NCBI RefSeq assembly: GCF_001431645.1
Contig: NZ_LLXU01000054.1
Coordinates: 1 to 64,000, forward strand
Reading direction: 5' to 3'
DNA length: 64,000 bases
Source: Stenotrophomonas panacihumi
GTDB taxonomy: Bacteria > Pseudomonadota > Gammaproteobacteria > Xanthomonadales > Xanthomonadaceae
The notes below the pieces were generated by a model. The model was not told where the DNA came from and did not search any database. It saw nothing but the letters and a program-made list of their open reading frames with translations. Below, in pieces: positions 1 through 7,742 of the stretch. The first letter of the stretch is position 1. The number at the start of each line of letters is the position of its first letter. The translations under genes were made by a program, and so were the position numbers.

Positions 1-30
1 CGGCGTGTCCCGGAAAGGGCCCGCCCCCGG
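1..30 (-). repeat. Partial, degenerate copy of the dispersed long-arm palindrome
   Basis: The first 30 bases match the reverse complement of the outer left arm of the complete copy at 37920-38019 with three differences (positions 13, 16 and 22). The rest of the element would lie to the left of the window. It is the third occurrence of this repeat family here, and the only one with an eroded arm. Confidence 0.6.
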
Positions 31-133
31 CTGCCGCGCGACACCCCATGCGAGCCGAACCAGGACGCGCCAGGCCACATCCAAGGAAATGGCGCTTCGT
101 GCATCATGGAGTTCCCCCGTACGAGCAAGCCCC

Positions 134-964
134 ATGACCCTGGCCAACCCCTCAGCGCCGCGCAGCATCGAAGACCTGCTGCGCATCATGGCCAGGCTGC
201 GCGACCGCGAACACGGCTGCCCGTGGGATCTTGAGCAGGACTTCGCCAGCATCGCCCCGTACACCATCGAAGAAGCCTACGAAGTCGCCGACGCCATCGA
301 CCGCCACGACCTCCCGGCCCTGAAGGATGAACTCGGCGACCTCCTGCTGCAGGTCGTCTTCCACGCCCAGATGGCCAAGGAACAAGGCGCCTTCGCTTTC
401 GATGACGTCGTCGAAGCCATCAGCGACAAACTCGTCCGCCGCCACCCGCACGTCTTCGGCGACACCGCCGTGGACGGCGCCGGTGAAGTCACCGCCAACT
501 GGGAAGCCATCAAGCGCGCCGAACGCCAGGCGGCGGGCGAACAGGACGACTCCGCCCTGGCCGGCATTGCCCGCGGCCTGCCCGAATGGCAGCGCGCGGT
601 GAAACTGCAATCGCGCGCCGCCCGCATCGGCTTCGACTGGCCCAACCCGGCCCCCGTGCTCGCCAAGCTGCACGAAGAGATCGACGAAGTCCGCGAAGAA
701 TTCGCCCATGGCGACATCGACGCGCGCCACGACCGCCTGCAGGAGGAAATCGGCGACGTGCTGTTCGTCTGCGCCAACCTCGCCCGGCACGCCAAGGTGG
801 ACGTCGGTGCCGCCCTGCGAGGCGCCAACCACAAGTTCGAACGCCGCTTCCGCGCCATGGAAGCCCTCGCGCGCGACGCCGGCACCACGCTGGACGCCCT
901 CTCGCTCACCGAACAGGACGCCCTCTGGGACCAGGTCAAGGCGCGCGAACACGCCGAACCATGA
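134..964 (+). CDS. mazG: Nucleoside triphosphate pyrophosphohydrolase MazG
   Basis: The 276-residue product is close to the usual 263-residue enteric MazG and has the double MazG layout. MazG hydrolyses NTPs and dNTPs to the monophosphate and pyrophosphate, cleaning the nucleotide pool in the cytosol. The first domain shows [10 protein letters not shown] followed by [14 protein letters not shown], the second EEIDEVREE followed by [16 protein letters not shown]; these Glu/Asp clusters bind Mg2+. An in-frame upstream extension to position 5 is composed of arginine-rich sequence that overlaps the repeat, so the ATG at 134, where MazG homology begins, is preferred. The stop overlaps the ynfA start (ATGA), implying translational coupling. 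Confidence 0.95.
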   Translation: MTLANPSAPRSIEDLLRIMARLRDREHGCPWDLEQDFASIAPYTIEEAYEVADAIDRHDLPALKDELGDLLLQVVFHAQMAKEQGAFAFDDVVEAISDKLVRRHPHVFGDTAVDGAGEVTANWEAIKRAERQAAGEQDDSALAGIARGLPEWQRAVKLQSRAARIGFDWPNPAPVLAKLHEEIDEVREEFAHGDIDARHDRLQEEIGDVLFVCANLARHAKVDVGAALRGANHKFERRFRAMEALARDAGTTLDALSLTEQDALWDQVKAREHAEP

Positions 965-1284
965 AAACCCTGCTGCTGTTCGTCCTCACCGCGCTGGCCG
1001 AAATCGTCGGCTGCTACCTGCCGTGGCTGTGGCTGCGCCGCGACGGCAGCGCCTGGCTGCTGCTGCCCGCCGCCGTGAGCCTGGCCGTGTTCGTCTGGCT
1101 GCTCACCCTGCATCCCACCGCGTCCGGCCGCGTGTATGCCGCTTACGGTGGCGTCTATGTCGCCGTCGCTTTGCTGTGGCTGTGGCAGGTGGACAAGGTC
1201 GCGCCCACGCGTTGGGACCTGCTCGGCGTCGCCCTGTGCCTGTGCGGCATGGCGGTCATCATGTTCTCGCCGCGCGCCGCCTGA
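961..1284 (+). CDS. ynfA: YnfA family (UPF0060) small inner-membrane protein
   Basis: A 107-residue protein made almost wholly of four hydrophobic helices, the standard size and topology of YnfA, a small-multidrug-resistance-like membrane protein. Family hallmarks visible are the N-terminal [16 protein letters not shown] block, the central [20 protein letters not shown] block and the C-terminal [17 protein letters not shown] block. Some YnfA members have been tied to efflux of toxic cations or dyes; that is family knowledge, not visible here. The start overlaps the mazG stop by four bases, so the two are probably co-transcribed. Confidence 0.92.
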   Translation: MKTLLLFVLTALAEIVGCYLPWLWLRRDGSAWLLLPAAVSLAVFVWLLTLHPTASGRVYAAYGGVYVAVALLWLWQVDKVAPTRWDLLGVALCLCGMAVIMFSPRAA

Positions 1285-1337
1285 TCGCCACACGCCGGCG
1301 TATGCTGTCGCGGTCGCCACGCCCGGAGGGAGGGCCC

Positions 1338-1640
1338 ATGCGCCGCTTTGCCAGTTTCCGCGAGTTCTATCCTTTCTATCTGGGCGAGCATGCCAACCGC
1401 ACTTCGCGGCGGCTGCACTTTGTGGGCAGCTGCGGCGTGCTGCTGCTGCTCGGCGTGGCGCTGGTCAGCGCACGGCCGCTCTGGCTGCTGGCGGCGCTGT
1501 TCTGCGGCTACGGCTTCGCCTGGGTGGGGCATTTCTTCTTCGAAAAGAATCGTCCCGCCACTTTTCGCCACCCGTTCTATTCGTTCGCCGGCGACTGGGT
1601 GATGTTCCGCGACATCCTGCTCGGTCGCATCCCGTTCTGA
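1338..1640 (+). CDS. DUF962 / Mpo1-like membrane protein
   Basis: A 100-residue protein with two hydrophobic stretches in the middle and His-rich ends (FYLGEHANRTSRRLHFVG near the start, HPFYSFAGDWVMF near the end). This is the pattern of the DUF962 family, whose yeast member Mpo1 is an Fe2+-dependent dioxygenase in alpha-oxidation of 2-hydroxy fatty acids; whether the bacterial short forms share that activity is unknown. GGAGGGAGG lies a few bases before the ATG as a strong ribosome binding site. It follows ynfA by 53 bases and could be in the same transcript. Confidence 0.8.
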   Translation: MRRFASFREFYPFYLGEHANRTSRRLHFVGSCGVLLLLGVALVSARPLWLLAALFCGYGFAWVGHFFFEKNRPATFRHPFYSFAGDWVMFRDILLGRIPF

Positions 1641-1692
1641 CCCGGGCGTGGGGCATACTCGGCCTTCACGGAACGAGTTAGGAGGGAAGGAG

Positions 1693-2655
1693 ATGTTCAC
1701 GACAGGTTTCCTGGTGATGGTGCTGCTCGTCGTCTGCGCCATCGTGCTGTTCAAGGCCGTGCGCATGGTGCCGCAGGGCTACGAGTGGACGGTGGAGCGC
1801 TTCGGCAAGTACACCCATACGCTGGACCCCGGCCTGCACGTGCTGATCCCGATCGTCTACGGCGTCGGCCGCAAGGTGAACATGATGGAGCAGGTGCTCG
1901 ACGTGCCGCGCCAGGATGTCATCACCAAGGACAACGCCGTGGTCGCGGTGGATGGCGTGGTGTTCTTCCAGGTGCTGGACGCGGCCAAGGCCGCCTACGA
2001 GGTCGCCAACCTGGAGCTGGCCACGATTGCCCTGGTGCAGACCAACATCCGCACCGTGATCGGTTCGATGGACCTGGACGAATCGCTGAGCCAGCGCGAG
2101 ACCATCAACGCGCAGCTGCTCAGCGTGGTCGACCATGCCACCAACCCGTGGGGCATCAAGGTCACCCGCATCGAGATCCGCGACATCCAGCCGCCGCGCG
2201 ACCTGGTCGACGCGATGGCCCGCCAGATGAAAGCCGAGCGCGAGAAGCGCGCGCAGATCCTGGAGGCCGAAGGTTCGCGCCAGTCGGAAATCCTGCGCGC
2301 CGACGGAGAGAAGCAGGCCGCCGTGCTGGAGGCCGAAGGCCGCAAGGAAGCCGCCTTCCGCGACGCGGAGGCGCGCGAGCGCCTGGCCGAGGCCGAAGCC
2401 AAGGCGACGCAGATGGTGTCCGACGCCATCGCCAGCGGCAACGTGCAGGCGATCAACTACTTCATCGCGCAGAAGTACGTGGAGGCGTTCAAGGAACTGG
2501 CCACCGCGCCGAACCAGAAGTTCGTGCTGATGCCGATGGAGTCGTCCGGCATCATTGGCTCGATCGCCGGCATCGCCGACCTGGCCAAGGAAGCGCTGAG
2601 CGACCGCGCCGCGCCGCCGCCGCGCGGCCCGCAGCCGCCACGCTTCGGAGGCTGA
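1693..2655 (+). CDS. qmcA: SPFH/band-7 membrane protein, QmcA-type paraslipin
   Basis: This 320-residue protein has one N-terminal membrane helix (residues about 3-22), then a slipin core beginning VRMVPQGYEWTVERFGKY, then a coiled-coil region rich in Ala/Glu/Arg (about residues 175-245) and a proline-rich tail. SPFH proteins form large oligomeric cages at the inner membrane and organise membrane proteases or microdomains. GGAGGGAAGG sits just before the ATG at 1693; the in-frame extension upstream to 1648 lacks such a site. The nfeD partner starts three bases after the stop, the usual pairing of slipin and NfeD. Confidence 0.93.
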   Translation: MFTTGFLVMVLLVVCAIVLFKAVRMVPQGYEWTVERFGKYTHTLDPGLHVLIPIVYGVGRKVNMMEQVLDVPRQDVITKDNAVVAVDGVVFFQVLDAAKAAYEVANLELATIALVQTNIRTVIGSMDLDESLSQRETINAQLLSVVDHATNPWGIKVTRIEIRDIQPPRDLVDAMARQMKAEREKRAQILEAEGSRQSEILRADGEKQAAVLEAEGRKEAAFRDAEARERLAEAEAKATQMVSDAIASGNVQAINYFIAQKYVEAFKELATAPNQKFVLMPMESSGIIGSIAGIADLAKEALSDRAAPPPRGPQPPRFGG

Positions 2656-2658
2656 GCC

Positions 2659-3090
2659 ATGCGCACCGAAGTCGTCGTCTGGGCGGCGGTGGCGCTGCTG
2701 CTGTTCGCGGCCGAGGCATTGGCGCCGGGCGCGTTCATGCTGTGGATGGGCTTCGCCGCCACGGCGCTGTTCGTGGCGGTCTGGGTCGTGCCGGGCATCC
2801 CGCTGCTGGTACAGGTGGTGGCCTTCGTGGTGCTGAGCTTCGTCTCGGTGCAGGCCTACCGCACCTGGTTCCGCCGCGGCGAGCGCCAGAGCGACCAGCC
2901 GCTGCTCAACCGCCGCGCCGAACAACTCGTCGGCCGGGTGGTGCGCGTGGAGCAGGCCATCGTCGGCGGCCGTGGGCGGGTCAAGATCGACGACGCGTTC
3001 TGGGTGGTCGCAGGCCCGGACCTGCCGGTCGGCACCGAGGTGCGCGTGGTCGCCGTGGACGGCATGACCCTGAAGGTGCAGGCCGCCTGA
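2659..3090 (+). CDS. NfeD-like short membrane protein with C-terminal OB fold
   Basis: A 143-residue protein with two or three hydrophobic segments in residues 5-75, then a soluble C-terminal domain that carries the NfeD OB-fold pattern [19 protein letters not shown] followed by [17 protein letters not shown]. It is the short NfeD form that lacks the N-terminal ClpP-like protease. NfeD OB domains are thought to bind SPFH partners, and this gene follows qmcA by three bases, so the two products very likely act as one membrane complex. Confidence 0.92.
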   Translation: MRTEVVVWAAVALLLFAAEALAPGAFMLWMGFAATALFVAVWVVPGIPLLVQVVAFVVLSFVSVQAYRTWFRRGERQSDQPLLNRRAEQLVGRVVRVEQAIVGGRGRVKIDDAFWVVAGPDLPVGTEVRVVAVDGMTLKVQAA

Positions 3091-3112
3091 GCACGGCGCG
3101 CTGCACTGCTCC

Positions 3113-3142
3113 GTGATCGCCCGCCCCCTGGCGGGCGATAAT
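3113..3142 (+). promoter_or_regulatory. Possible gcvT promoter
   Basis: GATAAT at 3137-3142 is a good -10 hexamer for a gene starting at 3170. At 17 bases spacing the -35 would be TGATCG at 3114-3119, which is weak. No glycine-riboswitch core is visible in the 79 bases between nfeD and gcvT. Confidence 0.4.
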
Positions 3143-3169
3143 GGGCGTCTTTCCCTCGGAACCGACGCC

Positions 3170-4279
3170 ATGAGCCTGAAGCAGACCATCCTCAACGCCA
3201 GCCACCGCGCCCTGGGCGCCAAGATGGTGGACTTCGGGGGCTGGGACATGCCCATCCACTACGGCTCGCAGCTGGACGAACACCACCTGGTGCGCCGCGA
3301 CGCCGGCATGTTCGACGTCAGCCACATGACCGTGGTCGACCTGCACGGCGCGCGCGTGCGCGAGTTCCTGCGCCACCTGCTGGCCAACTCGGTCGACAAG
3401 CTCAAGGTGCCGGGCAAGGCGCTGTACACCTGCATGCTGAATCCGCAGGGCGGGGTGATCGACGACCTGATCGTCTACTACCAGGCCGAGGATTTCTTCC
3501 GCCTGGTCGTCAATGCCGCCACCCGCGAGAAGGACCTGGCGTGGATCAGCGAGCAGGCCGGCCGCTTCGACGTGCGCGTGGAAGAGCGCCCGGATTTCGC
3601 GATGATCGCCGTGCAGGGCCCGACCGCGCGCGAGAAGGTCATCTCGCTGCTGGCCGCCGGCGACCAGGCCGCCGCGCGCAAGCTCGGCCGCTTCGCCGCG
3701 CTGCATGCCACCTCCACCGGCGGCGTGCCGCTGTTCGTGGCGCGCACCGGCTACACCGGCGAGGACGGTTTCGAGATCGTGCTGCCGGAAGGCGAGGCGG
3801 TCGGGTTCTGGAACGCGCTGCTGGAAGTCGGCGTCAAGCCGGCGGGCCTCGGCGCGCGCGACACGCTGCGCCTGGAGGCGGGCATGAACCTCTACGGCCA
3901 GGACATGGACGATGCGGTGACGCCGTTCGAAGCCGCGCTGGCCTGGACGGTGGCGCTGGACGAAGGCCGTGACTTCATCGGCCGCGGCGTGCTCGAAGCG
4001 CAGCAGGCCGGTGGCGCGCCGCGCCAGATGGTCGGCCTGGTGATGGACGAGAAGGGCGTGCTGCGCCACGGGCAGAAGGTGCTCACCGCGCAGGGCGAGG
4101 GCGAGATCCTCTCCGGCACGTTCTCGCCGACGCTGGGCAAGGCGATCGCCTTCGCGCGCGTGCCGGCCGGCGAACCGGGCGAGGTGCGCGTGGACATCCG
4201 CGGCAAGGAAGTGCCGGTGCGCGTGGTCAAGTTCCCGTTCGTGCGCGAAGGCCAGGCCCAGGCCGGCGTGCTCGGCTGA
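3170..4279 (+). CDS. gcvT: Aminomethyltransferase, glycine cleavage system T protein
   Basis: GcvT transfers the methylene group from the aminomethyl-lipoyl arm of H protein to tetrahydrofolate, releasing ammonia. The 369-residue length is typical. Seen in sequence: the N-terminal [20 protein letters not shown] block, [13 protein letters not shown], the folate-pocket region [28 protein letters not shown] and a C-terminal barrel with [21 protein letters not shown]. The ATG at 3170 begins the conserved N terminus. gcvH follows on the same strand; gcvP is not in the window, so the system is split across the chromosome. Confidence 0.97.
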   Translation: MSLKQTILNASHRALGAKMVDFGGWDMPIHYGSQLDEHHLVRRDAGMFDVSHMTVVDLHGARVREFLRHLLANSVDKLKVPGKALYTCMLNPQGGVIDDLIVYYQAEDFFRLVVNAATREKDLAWISEQAGRFDVRVEERPDFAMIAVQGPTAREKVISLLAAGDQAAARKLGRFAALHATSTGGVPLFVARTGYTGEDGFEIVLPEGEAVGFWNALLEVGVKPAGLGARDTLRLEAGMNLYGQDMDDAVTPFEAALAWTVALDEGRDFIGRGVLEAQQAGGAPRQMVGLVMDEKGVLRHGQKVLTAQGEGEILSGTFSPTLGKAIAFARVPAGEPGEVRVDIRGKEVPVRVVKFPFVREGQAQAGVLG

Positions 4280-4373
4280 GTCATGCCCTTCCACCGGCGG
4301 TGGGTGATGCATCCGCCGCCGGTTGGTTAAACTACCCACCCATCCCCGTACCCCGTTTTCCCGGAGCTTTCCC

Positions 4374-4769
4374 ATGAGCGAGATCCCAGGCGACCTCAAG
4401 TTCCTCAAGTCCCACGAGTGGGCCCGCGTCGAAGGCAATGGCCGCGTCACCGTCGGCATCTCCGACCATGCGCAGGGCCTGCTGGGCGACCTGGTCTACG
4501 TCGAGCTGCCGAACGTCGGCGACACCGTCCAGGCCGGCAACGGCGCGGCGGTGGTCGAGTCGGTCAAGGCGGCGTCGGACGTCTACAGCCCGGTCAGCGG
4601 CAAGGTGGTCGAGGTCAACTCGGCGCTTTCCGACAAGCCGGAGACCATCAACGAGGACGCCTACGGCGACGGCTGGATCTTCGTGGTCGAAGCCAGCGAG
4701 CCGGAACAGCTCAACGAGCTGCTCTCCCCGGACGACTACGCCGAACTGCTGGACGACGACGCTCACTGA
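4374..4769 (+). CDS. gcvH: Glycine cleavage system H protein
   Basis: A 131-residue lipoyl carrier that shuttles the aminomethyl group between the P, T and L proteins. The lipoylated lysine lies in the conserved block [17 protein letters not shown], and the upstream [18 protein letters not shown] and C-terminal [13 protein letters not shown] blocks are standard. The ATG at 4374 matches the family N terminus ([18 protein letters not shown]). A 94-base gap separates it from gcvT and holds a GC-rich hairpin but no T-tract, so some read-through from gcvT is likely. A strong terminator follows. Confidence 0.97.
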   Translation: MSEIPGDLKFLKSHEWARVEGNGRVTVGISDHAQGLLGDLVYVELPNVGDTVQAGNGAAVVESVKAASDVYSPVSGKVVEVNSALSDKPETINEDAYGDGWIFVVEASEPEQLNELLSPDDYAELLDDDAH

Positions 4770-4793
4770 TCCTTCACGACAGCGGGCAGCGCG

Positions 4794-4824
4794 AAAAACG
4801 GCCGCGAAAGCGGCCGTTTTTCTT
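4794..4824 (+). terminator. Rho-independent terminator of gcvH
   Basis: A perfect 12-bp stem (4794-4805 with 4810-4821) closed by a GAAA tetraloop and ending in a run of five T. It lies 24 bases after the gcvH stop. Confidence 0.93.
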
Positions 4825-5312
4825 TGCGCGCGATCCGGCGCCAGGCGCGCGCGGCGGGTCGGCGCGCGCGCCGGCTGCCGGTGCGATGGACGCGGCGCGA
4901 CGGATTCGTCGGACGTGCGCCGCGATGCATGCCGGGCGTTGGCGCGCGCGTCGCGCGACCATCGACGCGGTCGTCGCGGCGGTCGTCGCGGCGTTCGCCG
5001 GGGCGGAAAAGTTTGCGCATTTCGCCCGATGCGATGCCGCGAAAGCGGCCTTGGCGAAAAAAATTTTCAGCCGTCGGGAGCGCGCGGTTGGGCACGAGAC
5101 AGGCGGCTGGCGCGCACGCGTGCGCGGGCGTGGCGGTTTCGCCCGCATTGCAATGCGTTGAAGAAATACAGCTGAAAAGAAGCGCTTTTTTTTTCCGCGT
5201 AGTGGCAACGCGTGCTTCGGGCGTGCGCATGCGTGCCTTCCCGGGGCGTTGGATCGGCGCATCGGGAAGCCGGCGCGCCGGCGCCCGGTCGAAAAAAAAT
5301 TTCGCGGGAGTG
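4825..5312. other. Gene-free stretch with isolated A/T tracts
   Basis: About 490 bases without a convincing gene on either strand. Open frames across it are arginine/alanine-rich translations of GC-rich DNA with no recognisable domain. Runs of A or T stand out against the GC-rich background at 5057-5067, 5186-5194 and 5292-5302, leading into the promoter at 5313. They may bend the DNA or bind a nucleoid protein; this is inference. Confidence 0.5.
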
Positions 5313-5341
5313 TTGACAGTAAAAAAAACCGTGATTAGGTT
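5313..5341 (+). promoter_or_regulatory. Sigma-70 type promoter upstream of a structured RNA and the H1-like gene
   Basis: TTGACA at 5313-5318, a 17-base spacer that contains eight consecutive A, and TAGGTT at 5336-5341. The -35 is perfect and the -10 partial. Transcription would start near 5348, about 285 bases before the H1-like ATG. Confidence 0.65.
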
Positions 5342-5344
5342 TCG

Positions 5345-5525
5345 CCCCAAGCAGACGTTGCTGCCACAGAAGAGTGAGCCGAATCGACATCACGGTGACA
5401 AGCAAGAACCTCGCGTCCACCCCGGTACCTAAGAAGGTGGATATGGGTCTGCTTCCCTCCGCGAAAACCGCAACGTCCTTCCAACATGCACCCGTGTCGG
5501 CGTTCGGCGCGGGTGTTTCTGTATC
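5345..5525 (+). ncRNA. Candidate structured small RNA or long 5' leader
   Basis: Transcription from the 5313 promoter would give an RNA with several nested pairings: AAGCAGAC at 5349-5356 pairs perfectly with GTCTGCTT at 5447-5454 around a 6-bp stem (TCCACC 5416-5421 with GGTGGA 5436-5441). A terminator-like hairpin follows, with CACCCG near 5489 pairing with CGGGTG near 5515 before TTTCT. Several single-stranded C-rich patches remain. It could be a free RNA of about 175 bases or an attenuating leader for the H1-like gene. I do not recognise it as 6S, tmRNA, RNase P or a known riboswitch. A 78-codon GTG frame (5374-5610) also crosses it but encodes nothing recognisable. Confidence 0.4.
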
Positions 5526-5632
5526 CGCCGCGTCGATCCGACGGCCAGGCGGTATCCGCGGGCGGAGTCCCGCCGCGGACTTTGGTTTCACTGGGCACTC
5601 AACTCCATAGTTCACTGACGAGGAGCCATCAC

Positions 5633-6079
5633 ATGGCCACTAAGAAAGCTGCGAAGAAACCGGCCGCCAAGAAGGCGGTGAAGAAGACTGCGAAGAAGGC
5701 TGCTGCCAAGAAGACCGTTAAGAAGGTCGCCAAGAAGGCCGCCGCGAAGAAGGCGGTGAAGAAGGTCGCCAAGAAGGCGGTGAAGAAGACCGCGAAGAAG
5801 GCCGCCAAGAAGACCGCTGCCAAGAAGGTCGCCAAGAAGGCCGTCAAGAAGACCGCCAAGAAGGCAGTGAAGAAGACTGCCAAGAAGGCCGTCAAGAAGG
5901 TTGCCAAGAAGTCGGCCGCCAAGAAGGTCGCCAAGAAGGCGGTGAAGAAGACCGCCAAGAAGGCTGCCAAGAAGGCCCCGAAGAAGGCTGCGAAGAAGGT
6001 CGCCAAGAAGAAGCCGGCCGCTCGCAAGAAGAAGGCCGCTCCGGTCGCCCTGCCGGCTACCCCGGCACCGCTGATCTGA
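5633..6079 (+). CDS. Histone H1-like lysine/alanine-repeat DNA-binding protein
   Basis: The 148-residue product is almost entirely lysine, alanine, valine and threonine in repeating units such as KKAVKKTAKKA and KKVAKKAA, ending in a short neutral tail (APVALPATPAPLI). This matches the C-terminal arm of histone H1 and bacterial H1-like proteins, which bind and compact DNA through charge; no folded domain is present. The ATG at 5633 is preceded by GAGGAGCC as ribosome binding site. Codons alternate AAG and GCC in near-tandem DNA repeats, so length is likely to vary between strains. A strong terminator follows at 6107. Its role in nucleoid structure is inferred from composition. Confidence 0.88.
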   Translation: MATKKAAKKPAAKKAVKKTAKKAAAKKTVKKVAKKAAAKKAVKKVAKKAVKKTAKKAAKKTAAKKVAKKAVKKTAKKAVKKTAKKAVKKVAKKSAAKKVAKKAVKKTAKKAAKKAPKKAAKKVAKKKPAARKKKAAPVALPATPAPLI

Positions 6080-6106
6080 TTCATCCGTCCCGATAAGCCG
6101 TACATC

Positions 6107-6145
6107 AACTCCCTTCCCGGTGCCCAGCGGGAAGGGAGTTTTTTA
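6107..6145 (+). terminator. Rho-independent terminator of the H1-like gene
   Basis: A perfect 13-bp stem (6107-6119 with 6128-6140), an 8-base loop, and a T-run at the 3' foot. Confidence 0.93.
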
Positions 6146-6150
6146 TGGGG

Positions 6151-6290
6151 GGTGAGAACCTGCTGCGCAGGTTTCACTACCCAAAGTTTGCTTTGCAAAC
6201 TTCGGGCCCCGACTCCTGCCTTGCCTATCCCCGCGGCTGTCGCCGCGCCCCCTTAACAGAAGGGGGCTGTCCTCCAGATGCATCTGGAGG
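6151..6290. repeat. Cluster of four short hairpins
   Basis: Four independent inverted repeats lie nose to tail between two terminators: 6151-6180 (stem AACCTGC/GCAGGTT with flanking GTGA/TCAC), 6184-6202 (AAGTTTGC/GCAAACTT), 6247-6267 (GCCCCCTT/AAGGGGGC) and a perfect 20-base palindrome at 6271-6290. No protein-coding content is evident. Such clusters suggest a degenerate intergenic repeat element; origin unknown. Confidence 0.6.
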
Positions 6291-6303
6291 TTTGCCCAAA
6301 GTC

Positions 6304-6338
6304 AAAAAAAGAAAAGGGCGGCTCGTGGCCGCCCTTTC
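6304..6338 (-). terminator. Terminator of the reverse-strand serine hydrolase gene
   Basis: GAAAGGGCGGC (reverse strand, from 6338) pairs with GCCGCCCTTTTC, then a T-rich tract corresponding to the A-run at 6304-6310. It lies about 20 bases beyond the stop at 6360. Confidence 0.85.
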
Positions 6339-6359
6339 GTGTTTCCGGAGTGAGGTGGA

Positions 6360-7742
6360 TCAGCGCGGCGAGGCGTTGGCCTTGCCGGTGGAGACGCCAC
6401 GCTTGGGCGCCGCTTCCGGGCGTTCGGCCAGGATGTTGTCGCCGCCGAAGTCGCTGTCCACGTCGATGTCGAGCCAGCGCTGCGCGGGCAGGCCCATCGC
6501 GCGGTCGAGGATGGTCGGCAGCAGGCCGGAGGGCAGGCCGCTTTCGCCGTTCCACAGGATGGCGATGCCGAGGTCGCGTTCCGGTACCAGCGCGACCAGG
6601 CCGCGATAGCCCTGCACGGCGCCGGCATGGAAGACGACCTGGTGGCCGGCGTAGTCGAACACGCGCCAGCCCAGTGCGTAGCCGGCCGAGTTGACGCGCT
6701 CGTGGCGCCAGCCCGAACGCATTTCGCCCGGAGTGGAAATCAGCGGGGCATGCAGCGTGGCCAGCAGCGGGGCGGGCAGCACGTCGGGGCGATGGCCGGT
6801 CTGGCCGAGCAGCCACTGCGCCATGTCGGTGGCGCTGGCGTTGACGCCGGCGGCCGGGGCGAGGCGGTAGTACGTCGGCTTGGGCGTCAGCGCGACCCAG
6901 CCGTTGCGGCTGCGCACGTGCGGACGCGCCCAGCTCGGGCTGGCCTGGATGCCGGCCAGGCCCATGCTCGCGTCGTTCATGCCGAGCGGCTTGAAGATGC
7001 GCTTCTCGACCGACTGCTCGTAGAAGTTGCCCGAGGCGGCAAAGACGACATCGCCGACCAGGCTGAAGGCGACGTTCTGGTACGCATAGCAGGCACCCGG
7101 CGCGCAGCGCAGCGGGGCGTAGGCGAGCTTGTGGCTGAGGGTGTAGTAGTCGTCGTTGGATTCGACGTCGCGGTCGTAGGCGTTGCGGGTGAGGCCGACG
7201 CGGTGGCTCAGTACATCGGCGATGGTGAGCTGGCGCGTGGCGACCGGGTCGCTGAGCTGGAAGCCGGGGACGTAGTCGACGACCTTGCTGTCCCAGCGCA
7301 GGGTGCCATCATTGACGAGCAGGCCGGCCATGGTGCCGGCGAAGGCCTTGGACAACGAAGCCAGGCGGAAGACGGTGTGCGCGTCGACCGGTTGCGGATG
7401 GTTGACGTCGGTGACGCCGAAGCCACGCGCGCTGAGCACGCGGCCGCCTTGGACGATGGCCAGGGCCATGCCCGGAACGCGTTCGCCGTAGGTCAGTTGT
7501 TCGGCCATGGATTCAAACGCGGCCGCATCGAAGCCCGGCGCCAACGGCTGCACCTGCTCCTGCCCGAGGGCAGTGCGGTACGGCATGGGTTGGGTGGACG
7601 CGGCGGCGACATTGAACGCCTGCAACGTCTGCGACGCCGGTGCCGGCGTCTGGGCGGTGGAAGACAGCGCGAAGGGCATCAATACCCCGAGCAACCCCGA
7701 TGCAACCGGACGAAGACGCCGGCGCTTGCTCATGTCTTTCAT
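6360..7742 (-). CDS. Exported serine hydrolase, class C beta-lactamase / EstB family
   Basis: A 460-residue protein with a basic N terminus and a hydrophobic signal segment (residues about 10-31) and a beta-lactamase-like fold. The catalytic SxxK is SLSK at residues 129-132 within FRLASLSKAFAG, and the YxN motif is YQN at 221-223. The HAGAVQGYRG stretch occupies the place of the third (KTG-like, often HxG) motif. Substrates of this family range from D-alanyl peptides to esters and can not be read from sequence; a true antibiotic-resistance role is not implied. An internal ATG three codons in is an alternative start. It is transcribed alone with its own terminator. Confidence 0.85.
   Translation of the reverse strand: MKDMSKRRRLRPVASGLLGVLMPFALSSTAQTPAPASQTLQAFNVAAASTQPMPYRTALGQEQVQPLAPGFDAAAFESMAEQLTYGERVPGMALAIVQGGRVLSARGFGVTDVNHPQPVDAHTVFRLASLSKAFAGTMAGLLVNDGTLRWDSKVVDYVPGFQLSDPVATRQLTIADVLSHRVGLTRNAYDRDVESNDDYYTLSHKLAYAPLRCAPGACYAYQNVAFSLVGDVVFAASGNFYEQSVEKRIFKPLGMNDASMGLAGIQASPSWARPHVRSRNGWVALTPKPTYYRLAPAAGVNASATDMAQWLLGQTGHRPDVLPAPLLATLHAPLISTPGEMRSGWRHERVNSAGYALGWRVFDYAGHQVVFHAGAVQGYRGLVALVPERDLGIAILWNGESGLPSGLLPTILDRAMGLPAQRWLDIDVDSDFGGDNILAERPEAAPKRGVSTGKANASPR

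Noticed and set aside
3091..3169. Glycine riboswitch before gcvT
   Set aside because: The gap is only 79 bases and lacks the paired aptamer cores.
4285..4335. Terminator between gcvT and gcvH
   Set aside because: A GC-rich imperfect hairpin is present but no T-run follows, so it is not called as a terminator.
5374..5610. A 78-codon GTG frame before the H1-like gene
   Set aside because: No Shine-Dalgarno, no family, and the region has better support as structured RNA; kept only as an alternative.
5633..6079. Regular DNA repeats that could look like a CRISPR array
   Set aside because: Units are short, without constant spacers, and encode lysine/alanine repeats in one open frame.
6360..7742. 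Antibiotic-resistance AmpC call for the serine hydrolase
   Set aside because: SxxK and YxN are present, but the third motif is not KTG and the family is mostly esterases and D-peptidases; no ampR is adjacent.
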